64,000 nucleotides of DNA, from the NCBI GenBank assembly GCA_031841125.1, contig CM063106.1:46241806-46305805 (forward strand). Direction: 5' to 3'. Positions 21,490 to 34,410 of this stretch are shown piece by piece (the first letter of the stretch is position 1; every line of letters starts with the position of its first letter). The notes below the pieces were generated by a model that searched no databases, had not been told where the DNA came from, and saw only the letters and a program-made list of their open reading frames with translations. Source of the stretch: Acanthococcus lagerstroemiae. Taxonomy: Eukaryota > Arthropoda > Insecta > Hemiptera > Eriococcidae. The translations under genes and the position numbers were made by a program.

Positions 21490-22246
21490 GGCTGTCGCTA
21501 AGTAACTGAGACTTATTTTTTCTAATTTTTACAACACTGCGTAGGGTTTCGGCGATCCTGCAGTCGTGTAGAGGGAACATTTCTGTATCCATAGCAACTT
21601 CGTTCTCCTTTCCACCTTGTAACGTCAACAAGTTGTGCGCGTCTCAGTAAAACTAGTTTGCGCGACCCCTCCAGGCTTTGTACACCACGATAATGCGCAC
21701 CCGCATACGGCTCGAATATTTCAGGAGTACGCAGAAAACAAAAAAATCACAATTCACCCCTACCCCGTATAGTCCTGACCTTGCCCCTTGCGACTTTTGG
21801 TTTGTATTTCCTCAACTGAAGGTAGCCTTATGCGGTCGTCAATTCAACATGAATGAAGAAGTCATCACTGCGGCGCAGATGTTTTTCTCCTCGTTACCGG
21901 CAGCAGAATACCTGAAAACGTTTGATAAATGGCAAGAACGAATGGACGCCTGTATAGCTATGAATGGCGCTTATTTTGAAAAAGATATTCGTGTACTTAA
22001 TGAAGATGATGATTAATAAAAAAATTTCTAATTGTATGCCTTTTTTCCTTCTTTAAAAAACCTGTAGGGGTCAACGCATATGGTTTCTTTCAAATTGGTC
22101 TGGAACAGCAAGTTTTCAATCAAATGAGCTCGGCGTGGTCTCAATCGGTAGCCAATGAACCAAATTATTCCCCTACTGCGTTGAAACGCCGATAGGTAGC
22201 GTTGGTAGGCTGTACGAATTTTAGTCTCAGTTACTTAGCGACAGCC
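21490..22246 (+). mobile_element. Short mariner element, TA target duplication
   Basis: Terminal inverted repeats start GGCTGTCGCTAAGTAACTGA and continue to GAC on both ends. TA lies at 21488-21489 and 22247-22248. The paralogous arm near 24053-24056 lacks it. At 757 bp it is about half the usual 1.3 kb mariner length, so it is internally deleted. Confidence 0.85.
21678..22016 (+). pseudogene. Mariner transposase C-terminal remnant
   Basis: A HDNAHPHTARIFQEYAE segment in one frame gives way, after a frameshift near 21770, to YSPDLAPCDFWFVFPQLK in the next. These are the second and third catalytic Asp regions of a DD34D mariner transposase. The tail NGAYFEKDIRVL is also typical. The DNA-binding N-terminus and the first catalytic Asp are absent, so it cannot catalyse transposition by itself. 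Confidence 0.8.
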
Positions 22247-22975
22247 TATATATCTTACGGCTGAAATATCTATTAAGGTCGGGTAATGAAAATCAAAATA
22301 TAACTTCAGTCTCTGTCTACTAGTTTGCCCCCCCCCCATGGCTACGCCCATGCCAGTTTGTTTTGTACCTACTATAGAGTAGGCCTCGGATTATGCATGT
22401 ATATCAACAATAGTTAACAATTTGCGCATAAGATATAACATTGTGCTGTTGAGGAACAGTCACGTATTCTCAGAATTCAGGGTCATTTCCTATGGGCAAA
22501 TCGCTGTTTCCTATTGTTGATACATATATGTATACATCATCTCAAGTCCACCATACCAAGTCTTCAACGGACTTTTAAAATGCTCAAGACTCAATAAAAC
22601 CAGTTTGTTAACCTTACATCGCAAAGTTTGGTATTCTTCAATCATTGGATTTGGAATTAGTTATAGCTCATGGGTGCTTAGTTAACGTTCCAATTTTATG
22701 CTCTTCCGCAGATTTTTTGTCACTAGGGTCAGACCAACAGTGTAACAGTCCTACCTCTTGCAAATACAAGCTTTTAACAGTTGCAAACACTTCTCCATGT
22801 GTCCATCTTCACCCCTTGAACAATGAGATGAAGAAAAACATGTGCAGAAGTGGTCACGTTGCTCGTGCAAGTAAGAAAACATAAGTACTTGAAAAGTGTA
22901 AGTAGCATACCTACCTAACGTTTATTATAGTGTCCTTAGCGAAAACAGACACTTTTCAAGTACTATTGTTAACTA

Positions 22976-23870
22976 TTGTTAATTTTCATTATGCGGACAG
23001 GTGCATACTTTTCGAACATGAGCACATTCAAAATACTTTACTTCGCATACGTGAGATCACATCTAGAATTTGGAAGTGTAATCTGGAGCCCGTATAAGAA
23101 AACTGGAATACAACAGATTGAAAAACTCCAATTTTTTAAAAAAAATACCTGTATAAAAAAGTGTTTGAATATTATCCGTTAGATATCCCATACAAAGACT
23201 TGGTCACAGGCTTCGAAATGGACACTCTGCTGGTAAGGCGCCAGCTATTTTCGTTACTATATGTATACAAACTCCTTCATAGCAAAATAATAGACGTAGG
23301 CATTAAAGTACCATCCCACCGAAATAGGACAGGAGAGCTGTTTCATATTATTACCGCCCGAACCGAAAGTTATTATTCTAGTGGACCGAACTCAATTCTT
23401 CGTCTGTAAAATAAATTAGCGCTACAGTCTCCAGAAATTGATATCTTTCGTCTAAGAAATACAGAATTCCGCAGAAAAATACTGCCCCAGTTACTTGTCT
23501 TTCTATAACTCACCTGATGTTCTCTCTTCACACCACTATCTACCATTGATTTTATTCTGATATACATATCTTACGTTCCCACCCTTCCCATCCATCATAT
23601 CCCCCAAACCCCTCATTCCCCTCTCATTTCTCTCCCCTCCCCCTCGTGTCTGTCTGTCTCTCTTTCTCTTATTTAGTTTTTATTTTATTATTATTTTTTC
23701 TTTTATTTAGTTTTCATTTCACTATTATTTTTTCTTTTAGGTATTCAGTTTTTATTTTACTATTTTTAAGTAATCGATAGTTTCCCCTACTTTTGTGCCC
23801 CCGTCTCCCGTGAATGGCCATGTGGCTGTATGGAGCTTGTAATAAATAAAATAAATAAATAAATAAATAT
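22976..23870 (+). pseudogene. 3' end of a jockey/CR1-like LINE
   Basis: Two frames (22976-23182, 23161-23409) carry LYFAYVRSHLEFGSVIWSPY, IQQIEKLQ and then DLVTGFEMDTLLVRRQLFSL. These are the thumb-side region after the reverse transcriptase of non-LTR retrotransposons. A frameshift near 23160 and a stop near 23408 break it. The 3' part runs through CT-rich sequence to an AATAAATAAATA tail near 23860. It lies between the arms of the inverted duplication. Confidence 0.65.
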
Positions 23871-23884
23871 AATAATAATAACAA

Positions 23885-24300
23885 TATACATACATAATCC
23901 GAGGTGTACTCTATAGTAGGTATCCAACAAACTGTCATTGGCGTAGCCAGGTGAGGGGAGGAGGCAAACTGGGGCGCTTTCCCCAGTAGACAGAGACTAA
24001 AGTTATATTTTAGTGTGCATTACCCGATATTAATAGATATTTCAGCTGCAAAGTAATTGAAAAAAACCTATGTTTTTCGAAAATTCCACGCATTTTGTGA
24101 TTATCTCGATATACCTATGTTTTCTAAAGGAAAGTTGTACAGGACCCTTTCATTGAAAATTTAACAAGGGACATCTTATGTTATTTGCATTTTGGTCCTA
24201 AAGTGAATATTTTTTTTTAGGTAACTGGGATTTAGCTAGTAAAGAACGGTTATGCGGAATAAAAAATAAAAGTCATATTCCTCGAAATTTTTACACATTT
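23885..24300 (+). repeat. Right arm of the inverted duplication
   Basis: This pairs with 21235-22405 on the opposite strand and preserves the site without the mariner (CAAAG-TA-ATTG). Its interior GTAGACAGAGACT and GGCGTAGCCA strings suggest it is itself an interspersed repeat copied twice in opposite orientation. Confidence 0.75.
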
Positions 24301-24599
24301 TGGCGATTAAATTTGCGTTTTAGAGAAAAGTTGTGTAGGACCTGTTTTATAGAAAACTCAACAAGGAACATTTTATGTTATGCGCGTTTTGGTCTTGAAG
24401 TTGATATGTTCCGAGATATTCGCGGGTTTTTATAAAATCTCAGTAGGTATTACAGGTAACTTCAAGAGTTAAAGACCTCAGATTGAGCTCAAATTTTTTA
24501 TGGCGAGTTTTAGGTCCATTGGAACAAATTTCAGTGCGCACCTAATCGACTGGCGAAAACTTATGAAATAAGGGACTAGGGACACCTAAGCTGTATAGT

Positions 24600-25115
24600 A
24601 CCCAGGCTATCATAAGAAGTCCAAAACAGGTCCCTAACAAATGAACTTGAAAACAAAATTCTCATAACAAAAAACAAAATGGAACGAGTAGTGCTGAACA
24701 TGAAGTTGAAAGATAAAGTCTCCCCCAAAACTATTAAAGAGAAACTAAAATACAATAATAATATACTTAATATAAATAAGCAATTAAGAGACTGAAATGG
24801 GACTGGGCGGGACATGTGTAAAGAACCTGGAACGAAAGATGGACTTACAGGTCAATTTCCTGCGTACCATATAGGTACGGAGAAAGGAACGTCGGAATAC
24901 CAAGTGGCAGGATTACACGGATAAATTTCTGAAAAATCCCCTCTTTCACAGAATAGCTTGGGGTCTGAGTGAAACAGGTTGAGGGAGACCTTTGCTCGAA
25001 AACAGGGCCTGGTGTATTAGAATTTAGTGATGAGTATATTATACGGTATTATAATTTAACTAATAGAATGTGTACTTAATTCGCCAAATAAAGGCTAACA
25101 TGAATGAATGAATGA
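24600..25115 (+). pseudogene. RTE-type LINE 3' relic
   Basis: Frames shift several times but show MERVVLNMKLKDKVSPKTIK, then IKRLKWDWAGHV, then R..RRNVGIPSGRI-like remains. These are the hallmark steps of the C-terminus of RTE-type ORF2. A TGAATGAATGAATGAG microsatellite tail ends it near 25115. Confidence 0.65.
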
Positions 25116-28100
25116 GATAGGGAATATCCATTTTTTTGCAATTCCTATAATTCCAAGAAGAATGAGCCGTACTTATCGAACATATTTTGGCATAATTCTG
25201 GGTAAAAAAGTATGTTTTGGCTTACATTTTCGACTTTTCAAGAGCAATATTTAAGACTACTTTTGTCTTCTAGAACATAAAACTGCAACATAACTGCAAC
25301 TTTTGACAAACAATAGAATTTTCTTTCACCTATATAGAGCAGAGTCAAATGTATTCAGCGTTCGCCCGCAGAGAAAGAAACACTTTTTGCACGACTACCT
25401 TAAGACCTTATCTTCTTTTGCACATATTGACCAACTTTAGTATTCTGATTTGTATACTAATTTTGGATCAGTGATCTGATCTAGTGATTCTCATCTGTCA
25501 TTTCTCGATTTCCCCTTTCAAATGATACCCTATTTTGATAGGCAATGCTACGGTATAGGTACTTTGGAATTTTCACGGAATATTTTAGCACATTTGACGA
25601 AAATAAGAGCATATTATGAGCGTATATTTGACCCCTTTTCAGTGCATATTTTTGAGATCCCTACTTATGAACCTAATCAAAACCTCAACCCGCAACTTAT
25701 TAAAATATTCAAAGCCGGCTGAATGCCACTGAACTACCTGAACATTGTAGAAAACTTTAAACTTATTGAGAAGTTACTTACATCATCTGGAGACGACGGT
25801 GTCAAATGATCTCTGTTCGGAACTTCCAAGAATTTCCTGATTCGAATCCGTAACCTTCCGTCCCTCAGCGAGTGGCGTACCTTATCCCAAAGCCAAGTCA
25901 TAAACACGTCATTCTATACTGGTCACGACACCCAAGTTTCAGAAGAAAATGCAACTGCAATTTTGTTCAGTTCGGTTTAAATTAGTCATTCCACGACTGG
26001 ACCGGTAGATATTCAAAAAATTCGATAAAATATCGTAAAACTAAGCGATCGAGAATGCGAGTTGACATTCAGTTTTCGCGGAGTTCACTTCGATAATCAT
26101 ATGGTCGAACGTTACCTTTCACTTTCACAAGATTTTGACTATATCGTCGGACAGAAGCGTAATTTCCGGACTCGGGTCGGCACAACTCGTATGGGTAGCT
26201 TGTATGTAAAAAAACGTAATAAATAATGGAAAGAAGAAGAATAAGACGAAAAAATAAACGGCTCTACGCGTATAAATCAATCAATTTTGAAGCAGCATAT
26301 TTGAAAAACATTGAATCCATGACAACATTCGTTTCGAATACAGTCGTGAACTCACGGTGAAAATTATTTTTAACCGAGGGCCGCGCTGGTTTTCCCGGTC
26401 AAAAATCATTAATAAGGCCGCTTTCCATGCACCTGAAAAATTACGTACATTTAAACTTTGATAGTAGGGGTAATACCACCAAGGTCTCCGTAATAACAAT
26501 ACCCACTGCCCACTCACTACCCATTAGCCGCTGTAAATTGATCATCAGTTTGTTATAATACCTCCATGTTTTTTGGCTTTTACAAGAGAGTTACAAAAGT
26601 CCTCGCAGTTGAATTTTATAAATGGGCAGTTATGACGGATGGTATTTTTGCGGTTGTTGGGAAAGGGGGCAGACAAAAATGAGGATGAAAAAGCAAGAAA
26701 AAAGGTAATGTCTGAAGTTTAGGTCAAATTGGCTGTTATTCGACTATTCCCTTTTTATTTATGCTTGCGAAAAGTTAAAAAATTTTGGAAAGAGGATCAC
26801 GTCTGAATTTTGGCAGGGGAGCACTTTGTCCCCATTCAGGTTTGCTATCTATGTAGATGGGATGGTGTGGTGCGACGTATGGCAATGTACGCATGCCAAA
26901 GTGGCCCCTAAGACACCGCACCCCCAGCACCAGAAACTACCCTTTCGGGCATCACATCAGTGCCGAGGGGATATGGATGCGCAGAATTTGGATACATCTC
27001 ACCGAATGAGTGACATTCACCTAATAAACAAATAAGCATTTAGGTCGATACAGAAAAAAAAAGAAGAGAGTTTTTAACTGTTTCAGTTTCGTTGATTTCA
27101 TTTTATAAATTTGTCAGTTGCGGCCTCAAGCATCCTTAGGGGTGCTAATATGTTGATTGCGTTCAAAATACCAGCAAGCAACTCCTTCATTCGGAACACG
27201 CACGAGTATTTAATAACGTATTTTGAAACGAGCCAACCCCTAGAATACGAGCACAGGGTGTTCCAGTGTCGGCGGGAAGAGCGAAACAGATCGTAGTATC
27301 GGTCGAGAGAAAAAAAGTATGTCGTATTCATACTCAAAATTGAAGGGGCTACAAATCTCTCAAGTTCGAATTTTTACATCAAATTTAAATTTGTAAGTTT
27401 TCAAAAAGTAGGCAATGTTTAGTACTTGAAAAAAAGAAACAGAGATGAAAAACGCTTTTCCAAAATATAGTAAATCCATTTTGTTGTTTTTCTGTTTATT
27501 TTGAAATCGGTTAATATCTCTGTCGAATTGCGAAAAAAAATCTTTATGTTATTTTTATGTTTGCGAAGAAAAAAGTTTATTTTCAAAACGTAGTAAGTTC
27601 ATTCGATTTTCTAAATCAAGTCTGTCTTGCTCATTTTGAACGTGAAACTTTTGGATTTCTGGCCCAAAATTGGAGTCAGATCAAAAATCTGATTTCATAG
27701 TTTAAAAAAAACTATTTCGATGGTTTCTATTATATGTATACTTTTCCAATTGAATTCCAAAGATTCCATCACTGTCAACGGGGGGGGGGGGGATCTTGCC
27801 AATTTTTGCTTCAAAAAATGCGTAGGGCGTTTTTAGGAAGACACTTTCTACATAAGATTCCATTTTTTGTTTGTTTTTTTTGTCATTTTCAGAACGTAAA
27901 AAGTCCATTTGCCACGCATTCTAATTTCAAAACCTAGTAAGTCCAGTTTTGGAGTTTTTTAGTTTATATTTTCGCGAATAAAATTTTAGTTTTGAAAATG
28001 AATTTCCGTACTCATATATGTATCTTATGTATCTGAAGTTGAGGTTAGCTTCTGTCAAAAATTGGAGGAAAGAAAATCAAAATTGAAATCTGTATAGACA

Positions 28101-28659
28101 ATTTTTTGTGTTTTCTAAATAATCTATCAACTTTCTACGTTTTAGAGAAGCATATCTTTCAGATTTAGATAGCCATTTATTGTCTACATTCAATATTAAA
28201 AGGACAATATAAAATTCATTTAAAATTTCTAACCGCGTAAATTTTGGGTTAGTTCTAGAGTCAACTGCTAACTATATCCATCCTTCATAGAATATTTTCC
28301 TCAATAAAATTTCATTCAAAAGTTTTAAAATATTGCTAAATTTCAAGGAAATTTTAAAGTTTGGAATTAAATTTTGTTTCAGCATTATACTTTTACTGCT
28401 GGGTATACCTGAGTGAAAACCGTAACGCTCCCCCCGACACAAAGCCAGTCCGTATGATTTAGCTCATTATAGTGACAATTCAGTTCAGTGGTTGATATTT
28501 CCATGAAAATTTATTTTTCTTCCAGTCATGTGATCATTGATCTTGATCTTTGCTGCATCCTGCGCGACTACAGTCTGCAGCCGTGTTGTTAATAGAAATT
28601 TCTGTGAAATTTTTTTTATTAGGTACGAAAGCATATAAAATGTTACACTACCTGTCTCT
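25116..28659. other. About 3.5 kb without a recognisable gene
   Basis: Both strands hold only short stop-ridden frames. AT-rich, with a 13-base G run at 27780-27792 and several A/T runs. No inverted repeat or exon convinced me. Confidence 0.4.
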
Positions 28660-28663
28660 GTAG

Positions 28664-28937
28664 GCACCGGTGTAGCCAAAATTTTCCTTAGAGGGGGGGG
28701 GGGTAATGTAAGATGTCGAAAATTGAGGTATTTTCTAGAAATCGCCGATATTATAGAGAACTGTTTTATGAAAACGAAGATAAAATTAATGCTAGTGCAA
28801 AAATTTGTCGAAAAAACATGTTTTAAAGGCGAAAAATTGCTCACTTTTGCATATTTTAAATTCAGTTTCAGGGTCTTGGGGGGGGGAATTCGCCTTCTTA
28901 GCCTCCCCCCCGGCCCCTGGCTGCGCTACTGTCTGTA
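28664..28937. mobile_element. Diverged relative of the MITE at 8745
   Basis: It shares TCGAAAATTG(C/A)GGTATTTT and AAATCGCCGATATTA with 8745-8916. Its ends GGTGTAGCC and GGCTGCGCTAC are corrupted forms of the GGCGTAGC / GCTACGCC termini. Long G and C runs flank the interior. Confidence 0.6.
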
Positions 28938-30507
28938 GGAGACACGTATTTTAGTTTCACTTACGTGCCAAAGCAAGGACATTAAAATGTCAAAATGAGA
29001 GTGTTTTCTTTCCTAATTTCCTGCTTCCTTTTTTCCTTTACCTCTGTTTGTTTTAATACAATTTCTGGAAAAATGAAAATTAAAAAAAAAAAAAAAGGAA
29101 AGACAATAATGGAAAAATTTTTTTACAATTCTTCGTATCTGATTTAACTTTGTAAGATGGGGAGGGGGACCATATATGTATAGCATTTTTTTATTTCTTG
29201 CTTTCTGTTTTCAAGGCTGGACATGCCAACCCGAACACTGGGAAATTTTCCGGTGAGCTACACAAAACAATCAAAATTGGACCATTTTATCTGGTTTTAT
29301 CAAAAATTGCAGTAAGAATGACTAGAAAGATCTATGACTCTTTCAGGGTGGCAGACTGGCCTATATAATAATACTATATCATACTTTTTCATCAATGAAT
29401 AAATAAGCAATAACCAAGGCCGTAGAATTATACTCCCCTCACCTATTTTTTATTCCGAAGTTGGATCGACGCGGGTGTGCATGTGGCAAGCAGAGGCCGG
29501 TGCAAAATGGAGAAATGCATTCATTTTTTTTTTTTTTTTTTTTAATGTAAAGAATGGAGGTGAAGACATTTCTGAATGGGAGAAAAATGAAAAAATGACG
29601 TTCTTTTTCCTTCATTCGAAACCCTTGATGGTAATGTCCAATTTCTGTTTCGGAACTAATTTCTCTCCCAAATGCGGAACTAGAATTTGCCACTACCTTG
29701 AAGTTTTTCATGGGAGGGTCATCGATACTATGGCTTTTGGGTCGCTGGTTCCAAAAATTTCACCAGATTTTTCTTTAAATCCTAATTTGAGTTGTAGATC
29801 CAAATTTTAATCATATTCTTGGAAAATTGGGTAGCGTATCAAAACAGGAGCTATTTCTTGCGTCGCTGAATTCGAATATTTCATCAGTTCGTTTCTCCAA
29901 TTTGGGTCCCGAAAGTCAAACTTGACTCATGGGAAATCGAATAATGTGTGTCAAATTAGGAATTTTTGAGTCACATTCCTCTTACGAGTAGGTCCTCGAT
30001 TTAGACTTTAAAAGCTAAAACTGGACTCCTGAAGTGATCAAACTTGACTTCTGAAAAACCGAATCAAGTATCAAAATGAGGGGAGGGGGTAATTCAGAAA
30101 TTTCATCAGCTTTTTAAATTTTCGATACGTAGACGGTTAGGACCCAAAAACCCAAATGTGACGAACTTGATTTAATCTTTTAAAATGTTCTGAACTATCG
30201 AATTACGAAAATACGGACTAGAAGGAAAATTACACGAATATCGGAGGGGGGGGGAGTACATTCAGATCTTTAAAAATTAAAAAACGTTAAAAAATGAAAA
30301 TAAAACATGAATGAACCATAATTAGGAATTACAGTAGTCGCTATTTTATTAATTTACTTGCGTTTTTAACGTCGATCAATCTTTTTCGATTGACTTGTGA
30401 TTGATACAAGCTGTAATGAGCTTCTTTCAACATTACATACAAAAATTGCCATTTGACTCGAAGATGAAGCCCAAAGATTCAAGAGCCATTATTAAATCTT
30501 CAATAGA
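28938..30507. other. No gene recognised
   Basis: T-rich and A-rich tracts (an 18-base T run near 29525) and G runs. From 29900 to 30150 strings like CAAACTTGACT(C/T) recur two or three times; too degenerate to define. Confidence 0.35.
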
Positions 30508-30752
30508 GATCTGGTTGGCCGAGTGGATAGCGCATTGGTCTTGGAATCCGGAGGTCCTGGGATCGAGCCCACGTAGCAACTCGCTACATTTCGACCTAGG
30601 CCGTTTTTTCGGCCAGAAGAGAAGAGGGCTAAGACAGCCCTGACAGCATTTTCGACGTCTCTGAAACAGTGCTTCGAAAGGGCAGATTCCAGGGCTTGGA
30701 TTGAGAGAAAATTAGAAGAAAGAGCTCCCTTCTCCAAAGAAAAATAAAAATG
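30508..30752 (+). mobile_element. tRNA-derived SINE
   Basis: The head reads like a tRNA promoter: TGGCCGAGTGG (A box) at about 30518, and GGGATCGAGCCC (B box) about 40 bp later. The anticodon-arm region is lost. A unique body follows (CCGTTTTTTCGGCC hairpin, GGGCTAAGACAGCCC). The end is A-rich. The internal promoter would be read by RNA polymerase III. A single copy is seen in this window. Confidence 0.75.
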
Positions 30753-32799
30753 AACAATTTTCATTCCGCTAGTTCATTTGATTCCTGTGTATAAAATCAT
30801 AATGATGCGGTATTTAAAAACTCGTCAATCAACTTTTCTGAATAAATTCGGATTCTTGTGAAGATGAAAATGAATTAGTGGCCTTTAATATTTTCAAATT
30901 TGAGCTTTTTGCCAACAGTCTGGGTGAGATAACAGCTCTATAGTTTTAACTCAATGTTATTGTTAAAAGTCACCAGTCCGATTTGTAAAAACTAATTTTA
31001 GTGCTTGTCCATTTCCGTTGATAGTCGGTCCACTTCAGGATGACATTTGAATTCTGCAGTCTTACAAGTGTGGGTATTGAAAACTTGACGAGCTGATTCA
31101 AAGTCATCATAATCTAAAAATTCCTTTTCGACACTGAATTCAATTTATCGTGAGTAACGTAACTTTTGCTCATTTCGAGTGTGAAATACGAATTATGGAT
31201 TACAAATCTGGACTGAGAAAAACTCGGCAATTTTTTTTTCTTCTTGAAACCTCAATTTTTTAAGAAATATTAATTCTTTCCAACTCGAGAGTCGAATTTT
31301 CAAATGGGGGGGGGGAGAGGAGAGTTTGATTTCAACAGTATTTGGGCTGTAAGAAATGAGACAGTCTGGGCTGTTTTCTGAAGCATGTTCGACCTTGTCT
31401 GTTCTGAAGGGTAGCAGTGACAATGCTTTGAAATTGCGACAAAAAATATACGCACTATTTGCTGCCTTTCTTAAATCTTTAAGGGGCTAGAAAAGTTAAC
31501 GTTCAAGAAATTGCAAATTTTACTCTAGTTTTATGATTCGAATCTTAAAACTCATATTACTCCATCATTTTTGACGAGAGGCTATCAGTAATTATGTAAG
31601 TTTTTGTTACAATCCCAATATATTTATACTCGTTGCTCAACTTTAAGAATTTTCTAAATTTAAATCTGCAATCAAATTTCGTGTTTGGATTTGCTAATTT
31701 TTAAAATCTGGAAATTCGTAGCCCTTTCAGTTTTAAGAGTATATAGTTTGTCCCTCGCCACCTAGGCAGGGCTATACCCTGTATGTTATGGGAAATGCGG
31801 CTTATAACTAACTCGTTTCCAAGAAAAGTTAACCTGATGAGTTGATGAGTTATCAGCTCATAAAATAAACCGATAAAATTCACTAAATCATAGATCAACA
31901 CTCATGTAGTGAGTTGAGGAGTTATAAAATGAGTTATCTATTCATTTCAAGCTTCTCGACAGAAGAGCTTTGAGACTTTTAATTCATTTTACCTTAAATT
32001 TTGAAAAAGTCAAGCCGCTTTAATGAGTCTGTGAGTTTTGCTTTAGCACTAATCAAAATTTTTGTCAAAATACTACATACAGGTATAACACGATTATAGT
32101 TGCGACTTATTAATACTAATACTGCATGCGAATACAACATGAGCGTTTTGAAATGTTGTTGCCAACATTTTAGTACAGCCTGTAGCTACTGCGAAAAGTG
32201 TAGCATCGCGTGACCTCTTGCCATTGACGTTCGCCTTGAATTTGTGGTCGTATCAATAATCCTAAAAAATATATATATTTCGCAGTACTAAATTTCGAAC
32301 ACATACCTATGTTACATATTTATTCCTAATGGTAATTTAATTGCGGCGTCTATTTTAAAAATCATATTTTACGAAATTTCCGCCGTCGGAAAGCTAAAAA
32401 TATACGTGAATCACTAACCAAATTACCTGTTGAGGGGTGAGCCAGATTGATAGAGGACTGCTTCATGAACACGAAAGTTTTCGAGTCTTGACTAAAACGA
32501 ATGTAAAATATGTTATGTTCAATCTGTAGATAATCATTTTATAGTGCTTTGTTATTCCATAGTTTGACTTATTCGAATACTAATCCAGACAAATTGAACT
32601 TCACATAAATAACGCGACGGGTAGTGAGTAATTCATTGAAACGGAAAGCCAAGTCAACATTTTTATTCTTTACTATCGAAACGAGATCAATTTTTGTGTA
32701 CACCCTATTTTTTCACGCCAACGTAGACCCCCGTCGAGTCTCCCGTAGACCCCTGGGGGTCCCCTGGACCACTTTGGGAATCATTAAAATAAATGGACA
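30753..32799. other. No gene recognised
   Basis: AT-rich sequence with a G run near 31305. GAGTTGATGAGTTATCAG-like strings between 31835 and 31930 repeat loosely. A GC-rich string (GTAGACCCCTGGGGGTCCCC) near 32745 looks like the end of an unnamed interspersed repeat. Confidence 0.35.
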
Positions 32800-33110
32800 A
32801 TAAATTGAATAATTTAAGATTTACAGACGACCTGATACTATTGAATACAAAAAGGAAGATCTACTACAAAAATGAGGGAGAAAATTTTGAAAGTCAGCAG
32901 GGAAGGGGTTAGAAACCAACAAAAATAAAATACAATATATGGGGAGTAGAAAGTCCAAAACGCAAATTAAAGCCCCCATAGAAAACACAGAAATCGAGGA
33001 AGTAAATCAGTATTGCTACTTAGGACGCAGTATTGATCAAAAATAGAGTTGAAAACTATACTTTCAAAAGAGGAAAAATCTTTGGGAAAATTCTGGTCTC
33101 TTAGAAAGAT
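32800..33110 (+). pseudogene. RTE-type LINE relic, first part
   Basis: NLRFTDDLILLNTKRK (catalytic loop, with TDD for the usual ADD) is followed, after frame changes, by IENTEIEEVNQYCYLGRSID. This is the order found in RTE-type reverse transcriptase. The relic appears to continue after an inserted segment at 33111-33396. Confidence 0.7.
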
Positions 33111-33396
33111 CATTTTATTCATTTATTTATATAACCTTGGGTAGTTGTGCTACAGCCAGCTACCCCGCCCATTTGAGGGCATAGGTTTCCACCATCTCCT
33201 TTCATGTGTCGCGGTTTCTCGCCAATCCTGTCCATCCTCCCCCCAGCTCTTTAAAGTCGTCTCTCCAGCGCAGTATTGGTCGGCCCCTTGCGCATTTATG
33301 ACCATACGGGGTCCAAAAAGTTGCAATTTTCTGCCATTTGGGTTCTTCCTTCCTTATCAAGTGACCTGCATAATTCCATTTTAATTTTCTAATCAC
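33111..33396 (-). pseudogene. Another LINE 3' end inserted on the opposite strand
   Basis: On the minus strand RKLKWNYAGHLIRKEEPKWQ, GRPILRWRDDF and GWTGLARNRD form the C-terminal tail seen in RTE-like ORF2 proteins. The left edge (ATTTATTCATT-like) is its A-rich tail. The insertion splits the RTE relic on the plus strand. Confidence 0.7.
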
Positions 33397-33900
33397 ATAG
33401 CCAATATCAGGTAATTTTTCTTTTTATGTCTGAAGAAATGGGTAAATATGACTGAGGTCAAAAATCAAAATTCTGGATAGTTGTGTCCTACTTCTTCTTT
33501 GCTATGAAGCCCAAACATGGTACCTAACAGAAAGTGTCATACATTAACACTACAAAGTACGCAAAGGGTTATGGAAAGAAGGATTCTGGGGATAAAAGGT
33601 TGAAAGATAGAATAATCAATAGAGAGATAAGAAGAAAACTCAAAGCGAAGAGGGGGACAGTAAAAAAACTAAAATTTGCCTATGAGGGCAGGTGGAATAG
33701 GAGAACAACAGACTGGACCCATACGAGGGAGTACGAAGGCAGGGATGAACGAGGGTATGTTAGAGGGATGAAATACGAAATCGAGGGGGAACAGCGTGAA
33801 GGAGTACAACTCAGGACAGAGCTCTACGGTGGAGGATCGGAGAGGCCTATGTTTCATAGTGGGCCGGTTTTATGTAAGACTGTATAATACTATGTAAGGA
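33397..33900 (+). pseudogene. RTE-type LINE relic, second part
   Basis: KIKILDSCVLLLLCYEAQTW (the C..P.LTYGAQTW region) is followed by LKDRIINREIRRKLKAKRG, VKKLKFAYEGRW and WTHTREYEGRDERG. It continues the part ending at 33110. Frameshifts and stops make it inactive. Confidence 0.7.
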
Positions 33901-34410
33901 AGATAAAGCATAATAAAAGGCTGTTATGATTGGCTCTATAACGTTTACAACCCATTACGTCCGAAGGTTTTTCTCGGGGGGGGGGGGGGCAAACACTGGT
34001 CATTTAAATCGACAAGAAGGAAACAAACGTGTAAATCTCGTATCTGTTCTGAAGGCATTTTTTATCAACTTGCTGAGTCAGTTTTCATTTTTTTAGTTTT
34101 TTAGAGGGGGGGGGGGGGTTGGATTATATTCTGTATCCTCTCTACAATTGTTTTATGCGCCATCACTTTTTACAACCATTATGCTATTTTTAATTCAACT
34201 ACGTGCATTTTCTTGTTAAATCAAGAGAATAAGTGTAGGTATTTGTAGAATTGTCACTTTCGACTTTACCCTCCAACATTTTCAGGCTTTCTGAGAACAT
34301 TTTACAATTTCGAACTAAAACTGGAACAGTGGGGCCAATTACATATTTTTTTTATCCCTTCTTCCTTTCTGTTTCCCAATTTGTACAGCGTTTTAATTTT
34401 CCAAACAGTG
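33901..34410. other. No gene; partial copy of a local duplication
   Basis: 12-base G runs near 33977 and 34108. The part from 34255 (ACATTTTCAGGCTTTCTGAG, ACTGGAACAGTG, CTTCTTCCTTTCTGTTTCCC) repeats at 36868-37030. Confidence 0.5.

Larger units (their letters stand above)
21235..22405 (-). repeat. Left arm of an inverted duplication (partner 23885-24300)
   Basis: Read on the minus strand, this arm matches 23885-24300: shared strings include CATAATCCGAGG, ACTCTATAGTAGGTA, GGCGTAGCCA, GTAGACAGAGACT and TTTTTCGAAAATTCCACGCA. It is longer than its partner only because a mariner (21490-22246) is inserted in it. Confidence 0.8.
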
